A stretch of DNA of 64,000 bases. Source: Methanobacteriota archaeon. Its GTDB lineage: Archaea > Thermoplasmatota > Poseidoniia > Poseidoniales > Thalassarchaeaceae. The stretch spans positions 1-64,000 of the forward strand of contig PBMR01000014.1 in the NCBI GenBank assembly GCA_002722735.1, written 5' to 3'. How positions within the stretch are numbered: position 1 is the first letter of the stretch; the number at the start of each line of letters is the position of its first letter. The notes beneath the pieces were generated by a model. That model had not been told where the DNA came from. It saw nothing but the letters and a program-made list of their open reading frames with translations, and searched no databases. The translations under genes and the position numbers were made by a program. Below are positions 49,677 to 59,500 of the stretch, piece after piece.

Positions 49677-50888
49677 TCAGCACTTCACCTCCACCACGAC
49701 AGCCATCGCCGAGTCTCCAGCTGCACAGCCGGAGAACAGGCCTAGCCCTCCACCGCCGAGAGTCAATTCTTCGATCAACTCGATAACTGCCCGCAATCCT
49801 GTCGGTGCTTGTGGATGGCCCCAGATGAGGGGGGAGCCATAGCGATTGACCGTCTCGGGTTGAAGGCCGAATTGACGACAGAAGTAGACATCGTTGATAG
49901 CAAATGGATTGTGAGTCTTGATGCCAGCACAATCCTCGATAGTGATTCCAGCAGAATCCAAGGCATCCTGTGCCGCGGGAACAGCAGCCATCGGCATTAG
50001 CCCCTTGTCCACACGAGCGGTTCCAAAGGAACGCACTCGAATGCTGACTCCTGAATCACTGCTCAACTCCTTGGCCCGTTCCTCTGTGCACATCACTAGG
50101 CCAACATTGCCATCCGCTGGGTGAGTCTGCGCTCCGAAAGTCACCACCCCTCCTTCGACGACCGGGCGAAGGTTGGCCAACCCATCTTCTGTGGTTGGGT
50201 GCACTCCTTCATCCTGCTCGAGGGTGCCAATGGTGCGGCGCCCTCGACGTAGTTCGACTGGAACCATGTAGCGGTGCTGAAAGGCGCAGTCATCAGCAAG
50301 TGAATCCTCGTATTGCGAATAGCGCAGCAGAGTCATTGCATCTTGTTCTTCGCGGCTGATGCCTTCCTTGGAGGCCACATTTTCTGCTGTTGAAACCATC
50401 GCCCCCCCCGCCCAGGGGTCACGACCGAAATTGTCCCACACCGGGTCCTCTGCTATTCCCTTGCCACCCGGGCCACTGGGGTCGGGATAGTAGATGTGAG
50501 GGCCGTTGCTAGTGCGGTCAGCGGCGATGTTGAGAAGGCTCTCATACTGGCCACACTCGACTTCTTGCGCTGCAATTGATAGCATGCGCACAGATGTGGC
50601 GCAGGCTTGTGAGACGGTCGGTCCAGTGATGTTGGGGGCTCCGAGCATTCCCGCGACCCACGGGGCACCGTAAAATGAGGCATTCTGAGGTACGGTAATA
50701 CCGAGCACCAATCCATCGAAACCGGCTGGATTGATTTCACGCGCGGCCAGAGCCGCAGAACCAATCTCAGCTGCTAACTCCAATGAGTGGCGTTGGCCCA
50801 GACTGCCTTGCCAGCGGGCGAAGGGGGTGCTCCAATAGGCACCGTAGGGGATGAAGACTTTCTCGTATGGCACCCTATTCCTCCTCAA
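49677..50888 (-). CDS. Thiolase-superfamily protein with atypical active-site motifs
   Basis: QACATSVRMLSIAAQEVECGQ (nucleophilic Cys region), KTHNPFAINDVYF in place of NEAFA, WGHPQAPTGLR, LFSGCAAGDSAMA. Confidence 0.75.
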   Translation of the reverse strand: MRRNRVPYEKVFIPYGAYWSTPFARWQGSLGQRHSLELAAEIGSAALAAREINPAGFDGLVLGITVPQNASFYGAPWVAGMLGAPNITGPTVSQACATSVRMLSIAAQEVECGQYESLLNIAADRTSNGPHIYYPDPSGPGGKGIAEDPVWDNFGRDPWAGGAMVSTAENVASKEGISREEQDAMTLLRYSQYEDSLADDCAFQHRYMVPVELRRGRRTIGTLEQDEGVHPTTEDGLANLRPVVEGGVVTFGAQTHPADGNVGLVMCTEERAKELSSDSGVSIRVRSFGTARVDKGLMPMAAVPAAQDALDSAGITIEDCAGIKTHNPFAINDVYFCRQFGLQPETVNRYGSPLIWGHPQAPTGLRAVIELIEELTLGGGGLGLFSGCAAGDSAMAVVVEVKC

Positions 50889-52048
50889 AGCCCTAGCTCA
50901 CGCGCCACCGAGAGCAGTAATATCTCGGAAGTTCCACCTCCGAAGAGTGTGAACCACGAATCGCGAAGTATTCTCTCGACTGGATATTCGGTCGAGTATC
51001 CATAGGAAGCGAGGGTCCGCATGGCCGCCTGACTAGTGGCGAGCGCGGCCTCGGAAGCCTTCCATTTGGCCATGCAAGCACGACCTATGAGCCCCAAATC
51101 ATCTCCGGAGGGGGGAGATTCTCCCGAAGTCGCTAGCTCGGCTCTTCTCGCCACATCATCGACGAGAACTCGTGCCGCTTCAAGCTCAGTCGCCACTTCG
51201 GCTAGGCGTAGTCGAGTGGCTTGGAACTTGGCAAGAGGGCGGCCGAACTGCTCCCTCTCCCCGGCATAGTTGAGGGCCTCTTCCAGAGCCGCTCGCCCCA
51301 AACCGAGAGCTAGAGCAGCGGTTTGGATGCGAATCTCGACTAGAATCTCACGTAGTGCGCTCATTCCTTCGCCGAGTGGGACTAGAACCCTCTCTTGCGG
51401 TACGACAACGTCCTCAAGGAAGAGCTCGCATGTCACAGATCCCCTCACGCCCAGTTTGTCCAATTGGCGACCCAAGGTGACTCCTTGTTGGTCAGCAAGC
51501 ACGAGGAAAGCACCCAACTCCCCCTCATTGTCTCCACGGGCAAAGACGGTGAAGAAATCAGCCACAGGGGCTGAAGTGACCCATGTCTTCTGGCCGTTGA
51601 GTGTGAATTCCCCTGAATCAGAGCGGTTTGCTCGGGTGGACATGGAGCGCAGGTCAGAACCTGAATTTGGCTCGGTCATGCAGATAACGCCAATTGCTTT
51701 ACCAGCAATTGCCGGTTCAAACCATGTGGAACGGATATCGGCATCACCACAGCGATAGAGGAAGTGAGTCCCCATTAGGGATTGCATCAGACAAGCAGCT
51801 CCAAGACTGCCTGAGCCCCACGAAATCTCCTCGATCGCAGTGGCAAGGGCACGCATACCTAGGCCACTTCCACCCACATCTTCGGGATATCGCAGTCCGA
51901 AACAACCAATCTCACCCGCTTTGGACCAGAGCTCTTGAGGAAACGAATCATCCGAATCGATAGCCGCAGCCTGCGGCCTCACCTCATTAGCTGCGAAATC
52001 TTGGAATAGGCTGCGAATCTGCCCCAGAACCTCATCATCGCCGTGCAC
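50885..52048 (-). CDS. Acyl-CoA dehydrogenase
   Basis: ICMTEPNSGSDLRSMSTRA, FTLNGQKTWVTSAPVADFFTVFA, LGVRGSVTCELFLEDVVVP, YGYSTEYPVERILRDSWFTLFGGGTSEILLL. GTG at 52048 is a plausible start. Confidence 0.9.
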   Translation of the reverse strand: MHGDDEVLGQIRSLFQDFAANEVRPQAAAIDSDDSFPQELWSKAGEIGCFGLRYPEDVGGSGLGMRALATAIEEISWGSGSLGAACLMQSLMGTHFLYRCGDADIRSTWFEPAIAGKAIGVICMTEPNSGSDLRSMSTRANRSDSGEFTLNGQKTWVTSAPVADFFTVFARGDNEGELGAFLVLADQQGVTLGRQLDKLGVRGSVTCELFLEDVVVPQERVLVPLGEGMSALREILVEIRIQTAALALGLGRAALEEALNYAGEREQFGRPLAKFQATRLRLAEVATELEAARVLVDDVARRAELATSGESPPSGDDLGLIGRACMAKWKASEAALATSQAAMRTLASYGYSTEYPVERILRDSWFTLFGGGTSEILLLSVARELGL

Positions 52049-52064
52049 TCCCGGTCCCCCTCCC

Positions 52065-53810
52065 TCATGCCCCTCTTCGCTTGGCTTTCTGTGCTTTGCG
52101 CCGAGAACGACGCTCAGAGATGCTGCCCGCAGCATCGATTATTCCTTCAGAATCGAGCACTACGCCATAATCCTCGCTAGCCCGTGTGCTGCTGATGTAA
52201 CCTCGTTCAAGATCAGCGGCGACCAACTCCAACTCTCGATCCAGTGGATTGCCAAAACCCCCCCCTCCCGCGGCGTCCATAGTCACGACATCACCGGGTT
52301 GAAGTTGGGTCAATCCATACGGGTCACCAGCCTCATTATTGACAGAGAAGTGTGCCAGACCACCAGAACATCCACCGTTCAGACCCTCGGGCGGTAATTG
52401 GAATCGACCCGATTGAAGTCCCATATTGACAGGTCCGCTGAGTGCCGATTCCCCCTCAGGAACGCGGAAGACGACTCTACGTCCAAGGCCGCCACGCTGT
52501 TTGCCCGCCCCTCCAGAATCAGGTAGAAGTTGACGGCACTCGATATGAAGCGGAGTCTCACTCTCAAGGATCTCAACCGGTGTGTTGGCGCCATTGGCCG
52601 GGAAGATGAAGCAATGCCCCCCATCTTCGCCCTGACTGGCACCCATGCCACCACCACGAATGATTACAGTGTGCCATGGAACGCCCACGTGGTCCTTGCC
52701 ATAGAAGACGTTCATCGTCGCCGGTGTTCCTCCGCTAGCGGCGAGAACCCGGTCCGGTAGAGCCGGAGAGAGAGCGCGATAGACAACCTCGGTGAGAAAA
52801 TGCCCAATCTGCATCCTTGCGGCGACAGCGGCGGGGAAGTGGCAGTTGACGACGCTCCCCTCGGGGGCTATGAGTCGAATCGGTGCTGCAGAACCATGGT
52901 TGTTCGGGACTTCGGGATCGAACATCGACTTGAGGGCCATGAACACGTAGGCGTAGGTGAAATTGTATACCACATTCCCGCCCCATCTGACTTCAGCTGA
53001 TGAGCCACTGAGGTCGACAGTAATCTCATCACCACTAACTTCGATGCTTGCAGCGATTGTCAGATTGGGCTCCTCGGGCCTCTGTTCAATCTCGACAGAG
53101 GAGGTGTAAATTCCGTCAGCCAGTTCAGTTATTGAAGCACGCATGCTGGCTTCTGTGCGCTCGATGATCTCATCGGCTAGATCATCCAGGGAATCGAGTT
53201 TGTAGTCGGAGAGTAGCTTGCATACCTGAATGGCGCAGACATGGTTCGCTGCGGTCTGCGAGCGAATGTCACCGACGATTTCGTCCGGAGTGCGGACGTT
53301 CCAACGAATCATATCGAGGACTTCTTCGTTGAGTTTCCCGCCCGCATAGAGTTTGACGAGGGGAATGAAGAGACCCTCCTCGAAGACGTCCCGGTTGTCC
53401 GAGGCGACCCGCCCCCCTATATCGGAATGGTGGAAGACACAGGCCGTGAACCCGACCAATTGTTCGTGGTGGAAGATTGGTGAGAGCACGCAGACGTCGT
53501 TGAGATGGCCAGCGAGTGCCCAAGGGTCGTTGGTGATGAAAACATCCCCGGGCTGGAGCTCAGATGTGACGAACTTTTCGACGATACTCTTGATGCCCAG
53601 AGCCATGGCACCAGATTGACCGGGTGTGGCGAGAGTTCCTTGCGCCAACTCGCGCCCTTGACGGTCAGTGAACATGCACGTGTAGTCATGGGCATCGCGC
53701 AAGAGGGATGAGAAAGCCGTACGCGCGACAGTCACGTCAGCCTCGTCAACGATGGAGATGAGGCGTCGCCAGAGGATTTCCAGCGTGATTGGGTCGAACC
53801 TCTCGCTCAC
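52065..53810 (-). CDS. HyuB family (N-methylhydantoinase B / acetone-acetophenone carboxylase alpha-like)
   Basis: FDPITLEILWRRLISIVDEADVTVARTAFSSLLRDAHDYTCMFTDRQGRELAQ; GDVFITNDPWALAGHLNDVCVLSPIF. Confidence 0.88.
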   Translation of the reverse strand: MSERFDPITLEILWRRLISIVDEADVTVARTAFSSLLRDAHDYTCMFTDRQGRELAQGTLATPGQSGAMALGIKSIVEKFVTSELQPGDVFITNDPWALAGHLNDVCVLSPIFHHEQLVGFTACVFHHSDIGGRVASDNRDVFEEGLFIPLVKLYAGGKLNEEVLDMIRWNVRTPDEIVGDIRSQTAANHVCAIQVCKLLSDYKLDSLDDLADEIIERTEASMRASITELADGIYTSSVEIEQRPEEPNLTIAASIEVSGDEITVDLSGSSAEVRWGGNVVYNFTYAYVFMALKSMFDPEVPNNHGSAAPIRLIAPEGSVVNCHFPAAVAARMQIGHFLTEVVYRALSPALPDRVLAASGGTPATMNVFYGKDHVGVPWHTVIIRGGGMGASQGEDGGHCFIFPANGANTPVEILESETPLHIECRQLLPDSGGAGKQRGGLGRRVVFRVPEGESALSGPVNMGLQSGRFQLPPEGLNGGCSGGLAHFSVNNEAGDPYGLTQLQPGDVVTMDAAGGGGFGNPLDRELELVAADLERGYISSTRASEDYGVVLDSEGIIDAAGSISERRSRRKAQKAKRRGA

Positions 53811-55918
53811 TCCCCCATCACCTCCGTGAGGTCACACCAGAGGAAACCGTACTCATCGACTTCCACCATGGCTCCAGATGGGACGATGAGGGTCGACTCA
53901 CTCTCTTCGACAATAGCAGGCCCATGAAAGGAGTCACCAGGAGTGAGGTGGTGCCGATCCCAGACCTGATGGGGGATGAAATCCTCGCTATGCTCCGAAA
54001 AGGCGAGACGTTCCCCCTTGAGTGCCTGTGGATGGGTCTCTACAGAGATTTCTGAGGAAGGTAGGTCGAGTAGCTTCACCGGTAGGCTCGAACGCAGGCG
54101 CAGATTGACCAACTCGAGCGGCGTGTCTGGGTAGGTGCGCCCATAGAGTCGCTCGTAAATGACATCGAAAAGATTCCTAATCCCCTCTGTTCCGATGGTT
54201 GCAAGGTCGCCGGAAGGCAAGGGAACGTTGGTCTCGGAGCCCTGGCCGATAAAGCGTGCGTCCAAGGAGCGTGAATGCGTGACTCCCTCCTCACCAGCAT
54301 CGAGTCCAAGCGCTATCTCACCCTCCTTTCCCAATTGCTCGAAGATCCCATCTACCCGCTTGAGGTCAATCTCAGATAGAGCGACCTTGTGACTTCGAGC
54401 GGTGTCGAAGGCGCGTGGAGCGGTGAAGAAGCCCAGTGCCGAACCCACTCCTGCATGTGGTGGGATGACCACTCGGCTAGCTCCAATCTTCTGTGCCAGA
54501 CCTGCGGCATGGACCGGTCCCGCCCCTCCGAAGGCAGCCAATGTAACCGTCACGGGATCACCCCCCTTCTCTGCGATGTGAGTCTTCGCTGCGGCAGCCA
54601 TTGTCTCATTGATCATGTCGTGAATCCCCCATGCCGCTTGGACCAAGCTGATTCCCAATGGTACAGCGATGCATTCTTCGATCCCTAGTCGAGCTGCTTC
54701 GATGTCAAGTTGCATCGTCCCCCCGAGGAAATGGTCGGCATCGAGGTAGCCCAGAACTAGATCAGCATCGGTGACGGTAGGCTGGCTGCCCCCCTGTCCA
54801 TAGCAACAGGGCCCCGGTTCCGCACCCGCGCTCTCCGGTCCAACCTGCAATGTCCCCATTCGGCCGATTCTGGCGATGCTCCCCCCTCCAGCCCCAATCT
54901 CCATCAGGTCAACGACCGGAACTTGGATCTTCAGTCCACTACCGCGCATGAATCGCTGTACCCGCCCGACCTCGAAGGTCGGCACGACCCCAGCCACGCC
55001 ATCTTGGATGAGACATGATTTCGCCGTGGTACCCCCCATATCGAAGCAGAACATCTCAGAGATGTCGAAGAGGCGTCCGTAATACTGGCCAGCGATGACT
55101 GCTGCTGTGGGCCCCGACTCAATGATGCGCACTGGGTGTTCGGCCGCTGTCTCCACACTAGTGATCCCACCACTGGAGAGCATGATGAACAGCCTTCCAG
55201 AGAACCCGATTTCTTCCAATCGAGAAGACAGGCAAGTCAGGTATTCCTCTGTCAGCGGTTTGACATAGGCATTCGTAACGGTGGTGCTGGTACGTTCGAA
55301 CTCCCTAATCTGAGGCAACACGTCGTAGGAAATGGAAAAGGGGATTCCCGGAGCGATTTCGGTGATGAGGGACTTTAGCTCCTGCTCGTGCACGGGGTTG
55401 GCGTAGGAGTTGAGTAGGCAGACGGCAATTGAGTCGACCTGCCGGTCGAGCAATCCGTTGATCGCCTGTCGGGCCTGCTCTGTTTCGAGTGGGGTGAGAA
55501 TAGAGCCGTCCGCAGTCACCCTCTCATCTACCTCGACGCGCAACTCACGTGGCACGAGTGGCAGGGGAAACTCGGCCATGATGTCAAATGGCGCGTAGCG
55601 AATCTCGCGCCCCAGTTCGAGTATGTCTCTGAAGCCTTTGGTTGTAATCAGGCCAGTCCGTGCTCCCTTGCGCTCGATGATCGCATTGATGACTAGGGTC
55701 GTGCCATGTATCAGTTCGTCTAGCTTGGAGACGAAACCAGGTTCCTCGATATCGATCTGCTCCATTCCCTTGACCACTGCGTCAGACGGGTTTGAGGGAG
55801 TCGTCAGGCATTTGTGGATGGTCAACTCACCAGTCTCTTCGTCAAGCAGGACAAAGTCAGTGAAGGTGCCCCCCACATCGACTCCGAGCCGCTGCTTGAG
55901 CGCCCCCCTTTCACTCAC
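53807..55918 (-). CDS. HyuA family (N-methylhydantoinase A / acetone-acetophenone carboxylase beta-like)
   Basis: LGVDVGGTFTDFVLLDEETGELTIHKCLTTPSNPSDAVVKG; LIHGTTLVINAIIERKGARTGLITTKGFRDILELGRE; FDMGGTTAKSCLI. Confidence 0.9.
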   Translation of the reverse strand: MSERGALKQRLGVDVGGTFTDFVLLDEETGELTIHKCLTTPSNPSDAVVKGMEQIDIEEPGFVSKLDELIHGTTLVINAIIERKGARTGLITTKGFRDILELGREIRYAPFDIMAEFPLPLVPRELRVEVDERVTADGSILTPLETEQARQAINGLLDRQVDSIAVCLLNSYANPVHEQELKSLITEIAPGIPFSISYDVLPQIREFERTSTTVTNAYVKPLTEEYLTCLSSRLEEIGFSGRLFIMLSSGGITSVETAAEHPVRIIESGPTAAVIAGQYYGRLFDISEMFCFDMGGTTAKSCLIQDGVAGVVPTFEVGRVQRFMRGSGLKIQVPVVDLMEIGAGGGSIARIGRMGTLQVGPESAGAEPGPCCYGQGGSQPTVTDADLVLGYLDADHFLGGTMQLDIEAARLGIEECIAVPLGISLVQAAWGIHDMINETMAAAAKTHIAEKGGDPVTVTLAAFGGAGPVHAAGLAQKIGASRVVIPPHAGVGSALGFFTAPRAFDTARSHKVALSEIDLKRVDGIFEQLGKEGEIALGLDAGEEGVTHSRSLDARFIGQGSETNVPLPSGDLATIGTEGIRNLFDVIYERLYGRTYPDTPLELVNLRLRSSLPVKLLDLPSSEISVETHPQALKGERLAFSEHSEDFIPHQVWDRHHLTPGDSFHGPAIVEESESTLIVPSGAMVEVDEYGFLWCDLTEVMGE

Positions 55919-56580
55919 TCGGACACCTCTGCTTCTGCATTTTCCCAGAGGTGAGCCTCATGCAAAAACTCCTCGCCCGCATCGAAAGCACGTAATCCAC
56001 TCTCCCAGCGTTTGCTGGAGAGTTGTTCGCTAACCCCCTCACGCAATTCCTGTACGGACAGGCCAAGCATCTCATTGCCTGCTGCCCATCCAAGGAGGGC
56101 CATACCGGGATCAGTTCTGAGCACCACGTCCCATTCGTTTCCCGGGAGGGCGAGAAGGTGCAGTGTGGGGCAGAAACCCCTCAGTTCTGAGATTAGCGCC
56201 CCTCGGCTCGGACTGGGTTGTGCCTGTTCTAGGAATGGTGAGCGAGAACGGCGAAAATCCAAGGAGATGATGGCACCCTTTTCAGCAACAAGCTCTGCTT
56301 GGCGGCATGTTTCCATCAATTCCAGGCCGATTAGGAGTTCGACCGAATGAGGCGGGACATGCGTCGAGGCCTCCGAGCCGGAGCGAATCGAAGCACATAC
56401 CGTCCCTCCCCTCTGTGACATGCCATGCAATTGGCCTAAAGTGACCGAAGAATCACTGGTGTGCAGCACTTCACCGAGCATTCGGGTAAGGGAAATGACA
56501 CCCTGTCCGCCAGTACCTGCGACGAGAATGTTTTGGGGAATTGATGGGGAAATTGCGCCTCCACCTTCCCCTGAACTCAT
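55915..56580 (-). CDS. iorB: Indolepyruvate-type 2-oxoacid:ferredoxin oxidoreductase beta subunit
   Basis: NILVAGTGGQGVISLTRMLGEVLHTSDSSVTLGQLHGMSQRGGTVCASIRSG. 4-nt overlaps on both sides. Confidence 0.88.
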   Translation of the reverse strand: MSSGEGGGAISPSIPQNILVAGTGGQGVISLTRMLGEVLHTSDSSVTLGQLHGMSQRGGTVCASIRSGSEASTHVPPHSVELLIGLELMETCRQAELVAEKGAIISLDFRRSRSPFLEQAQPSPSRGALISELRGFCPTLHLLALPGNEWDVVLRTDPGMALLGWAAGNEMLGLSVQELREGVSEQLSSKRWESGLRAFDAGEEFLHEAHLWENAEAEVSE

Positions 56581-59500
56581 CTTGTGACCTCCACGATGGC
56601 CCCATTAGGACATAGATCGGCGCAGACGCGACAACCAGTACAAAGATCCTCAATGATGTGAGCACTCCCATTTACTTCCTCGATAGCCGGGCAATCGAGA
56701 ATTTCCAGACAAGCCGAGCAGTTTGCGCAGGAGGAGCAGAAGTGGCAAGCATGGGCGGCGGCCATTAGTGTCACTGAATCAAGCTCAGCGGGGTATTGGT
56801 GCGCGGGGGTATGAACTTCAACAGTGGAATGTTGCCTCCCACGATCATCTGGTTCGCCTAGTGCGTCCACGCTGCCGTTCGAGTGTAGGACTGGGCCTTC
56901 AGAGTCGAGGAAATCGAGTTGAATCAATGGCTCATCCACTACTCCGCTGGTGGATAGCAGCCTATCCAGGCCGGCAGCTGCCCTTCGACCACTGGCCAAT
57001 GCCTCGACTACGGTGCGTGGTCCGCCACAAAGATCGCCAGCAACGAAGAGGCGATCGCTTCCTGTTGCCGACGAACTGCTTACATGGCCATCACTGTGAT
57101 TGCAAACCAATGATCCATCAGAATTAACCGCCAGGCCCAGATTTTCCAATTCTGATGGTAAATCGAAACTTTGCCCAATTGCAAAGAACAGCCGATTGCA
57201 CTGCAGTTGCTTAGGTGATTGTGTGCCCTCGACTAGGGAAGAGTCTGCAAGGTAAAGGGTGTGCAACTCATCAGCGTCCGTTGAAACGCGTTCAACGATC
57301 GAACCACTGATGAATTCCAATCCATCACCCATCGCAATCTCAATTTCTTCACTAGCCGCCGGCATGTCCTCGCGTCGGCGACGATAGACGAGCGTCGTGC
57401 TCCTCGCACCACCCAGTTGACTGCTACGAACAGCATCGATGGCAGCATCGCCGCCACCGACGACCACGACATCAAGCCCCTCGAGACTCTCCAGTTGCTG
57501 CTCCCCACGAGCTAGTCGGCGCAAGAGTTCGAGAGCGGATTCGATTCCTGCAGCGGGCAGCCCCTCGATATCGGGCACCATGCCCTTACTGGCACCCAGT
57601 GCGAGGATTACTCCCGCATTCTTTGTGAGCAGGTCGCTCAGGCTCGTATCGACTCCCAATTGTGAGCCACCATGGAAGGCGATTCCGAGGTCAAGCACCC
57701 GCTTAATCTCCATCTCCAGCTTATCACGAGGCAGTCGAGCAGGGGGGATGGCGTGAGCCAACAACCCTCCCGCCCTCTCATCCCGATCATGTAGGTTGAC
57801 CCGGTAGCCAGCTGCGGCTAGGTCGTGTGCTGCCGCCAAGCCGGCCGGCCCAGCCCCAATGACTGCGACGGAGACCCCATTCGAATCTACGGGAGTGAGG
57901 GGGGGCAATCCACCATCGCGCGCTATTACGGAATCGACAGTCAGTCGCTTTATCTGATTGATAGGAATGCTTCCATCAGCACTCCCCGCCTTCACACATA
58001 CGGTCTCGCACGGATGATGACAGACGTGTGAGAGGACGGCAGGAAATGGCGTTCGCTGGTGGATGGTGGCCAATGATCCATCAAAATCCCCTGCTGCGGC
58101 CAATCCAACATACCCCTGGATGCAGATGTTGAGGGGACAGGCTGTTGCACAAGGTGTCTGGTCTGGAATGGTGAGCAGATCCTCCGTTGGGGGCGGGGAC
58201 TCTTGGCGTCGGCGCACTAACTCTTGTTCGTATGGAACTCGAATGTCTACGCCGCAGTGTAGATTCGATGCGCAGGAATGAGCACAGTGGCGGCAACGCC
58301 CGGAATCGACTTGGAAGAGGGGCAAGGGGGAGCTATTCATTCGGTTTTCATAGATAGGACATGGATCAGTAGCCACGAGCACGGTGGGTCCGCTGCTAGA
58401 CCAAGCGTTACGGAAGGCAGCAGCCATCGCAGGAAGATTCAGAGCCTCGACCACTTCGACCTGTGCCACCCCGAGTGCACGACAAACATCAGCGATGTTC
58501 TGCTCTTGGCTCAATCCGGTGACTAGGGGGATCGGCTCCTCCATGACATCATCGGCACTGACCAAGTCCTGAGTACCCTTCTCGCCCGAAAGTCCCCCTT
58601 CACTGGTCGGGCTGGGTTGGAAACCAGTCATTGCAGTAGTCCGATTATCCAGCACAACCACGAGCACGTCATCATTCTGTTCGACGATGTTGGCCAAGCC
58701 TGGCATTCCTGCATGGTAGAAGGTCGAATCTCCGACGAAGGCGACAGTACGCTCTCCGGTCAACCTACTCACAACCGAAGCCTGACTGAGGCTACTGCCC
58801 ATGGAGAGCACACTCTGAGCAGCATCGAAAGGCGGCCCGTAGCCCAAGGTGTAACAGCCGATGTCATTGAAGCAGAGCGGTTTGGGTCCGAGAATCATGC
58901 GCATGGCAAGATAGCTTCCCCGATGAGGACATCCGGCACACAAGATTGGGGGCCGCATTGGCACTTCCAGTTTCCCAGAATTGTGAGTGATGGCACCATT
59001 TTGGGGATCACTCGCCCTGCCGTTGCCCTCAGAACCAATCTTATTCGGCGAGAAATAGCGATCCAAGGTAGCGACAAGTGTGGGAGCATCGAGCTCACCA
59101 TGGGAGGGAAGCCAGCCATCGAGCATTCCATGAATCTCCCCCTCCCATCCATGTATCTGGGCCAACAGTCGCACCTCCTCCTCGAGAAATGGGGACCCCT
59201 CCTCGACTACCAGTAGTTTTGACGAACCAGCCAATAGGTCGAGAACAGGTGCGTCGGGGAAGGGATGAACCACCCCCAGCGTTAGCAGTACTATGGGCGG
59301 TAGTTGCCGATTTTGGGATAATTGCTCCAGATTATCTCGCAATAACCATGCAGGTGCACCGCTAGAGATGAGCAATAGTGGCTCCTCTCCTTCGGTTTGG
59401 GATTGCGGACTCCAGGTTCGAGCGAATGAAGGCCTCTCAGCCCATTCTTGGGCCGTCGCGAGCCGCCCCTCGATTTCGCCTCGCATACGTCGAGCATTGC

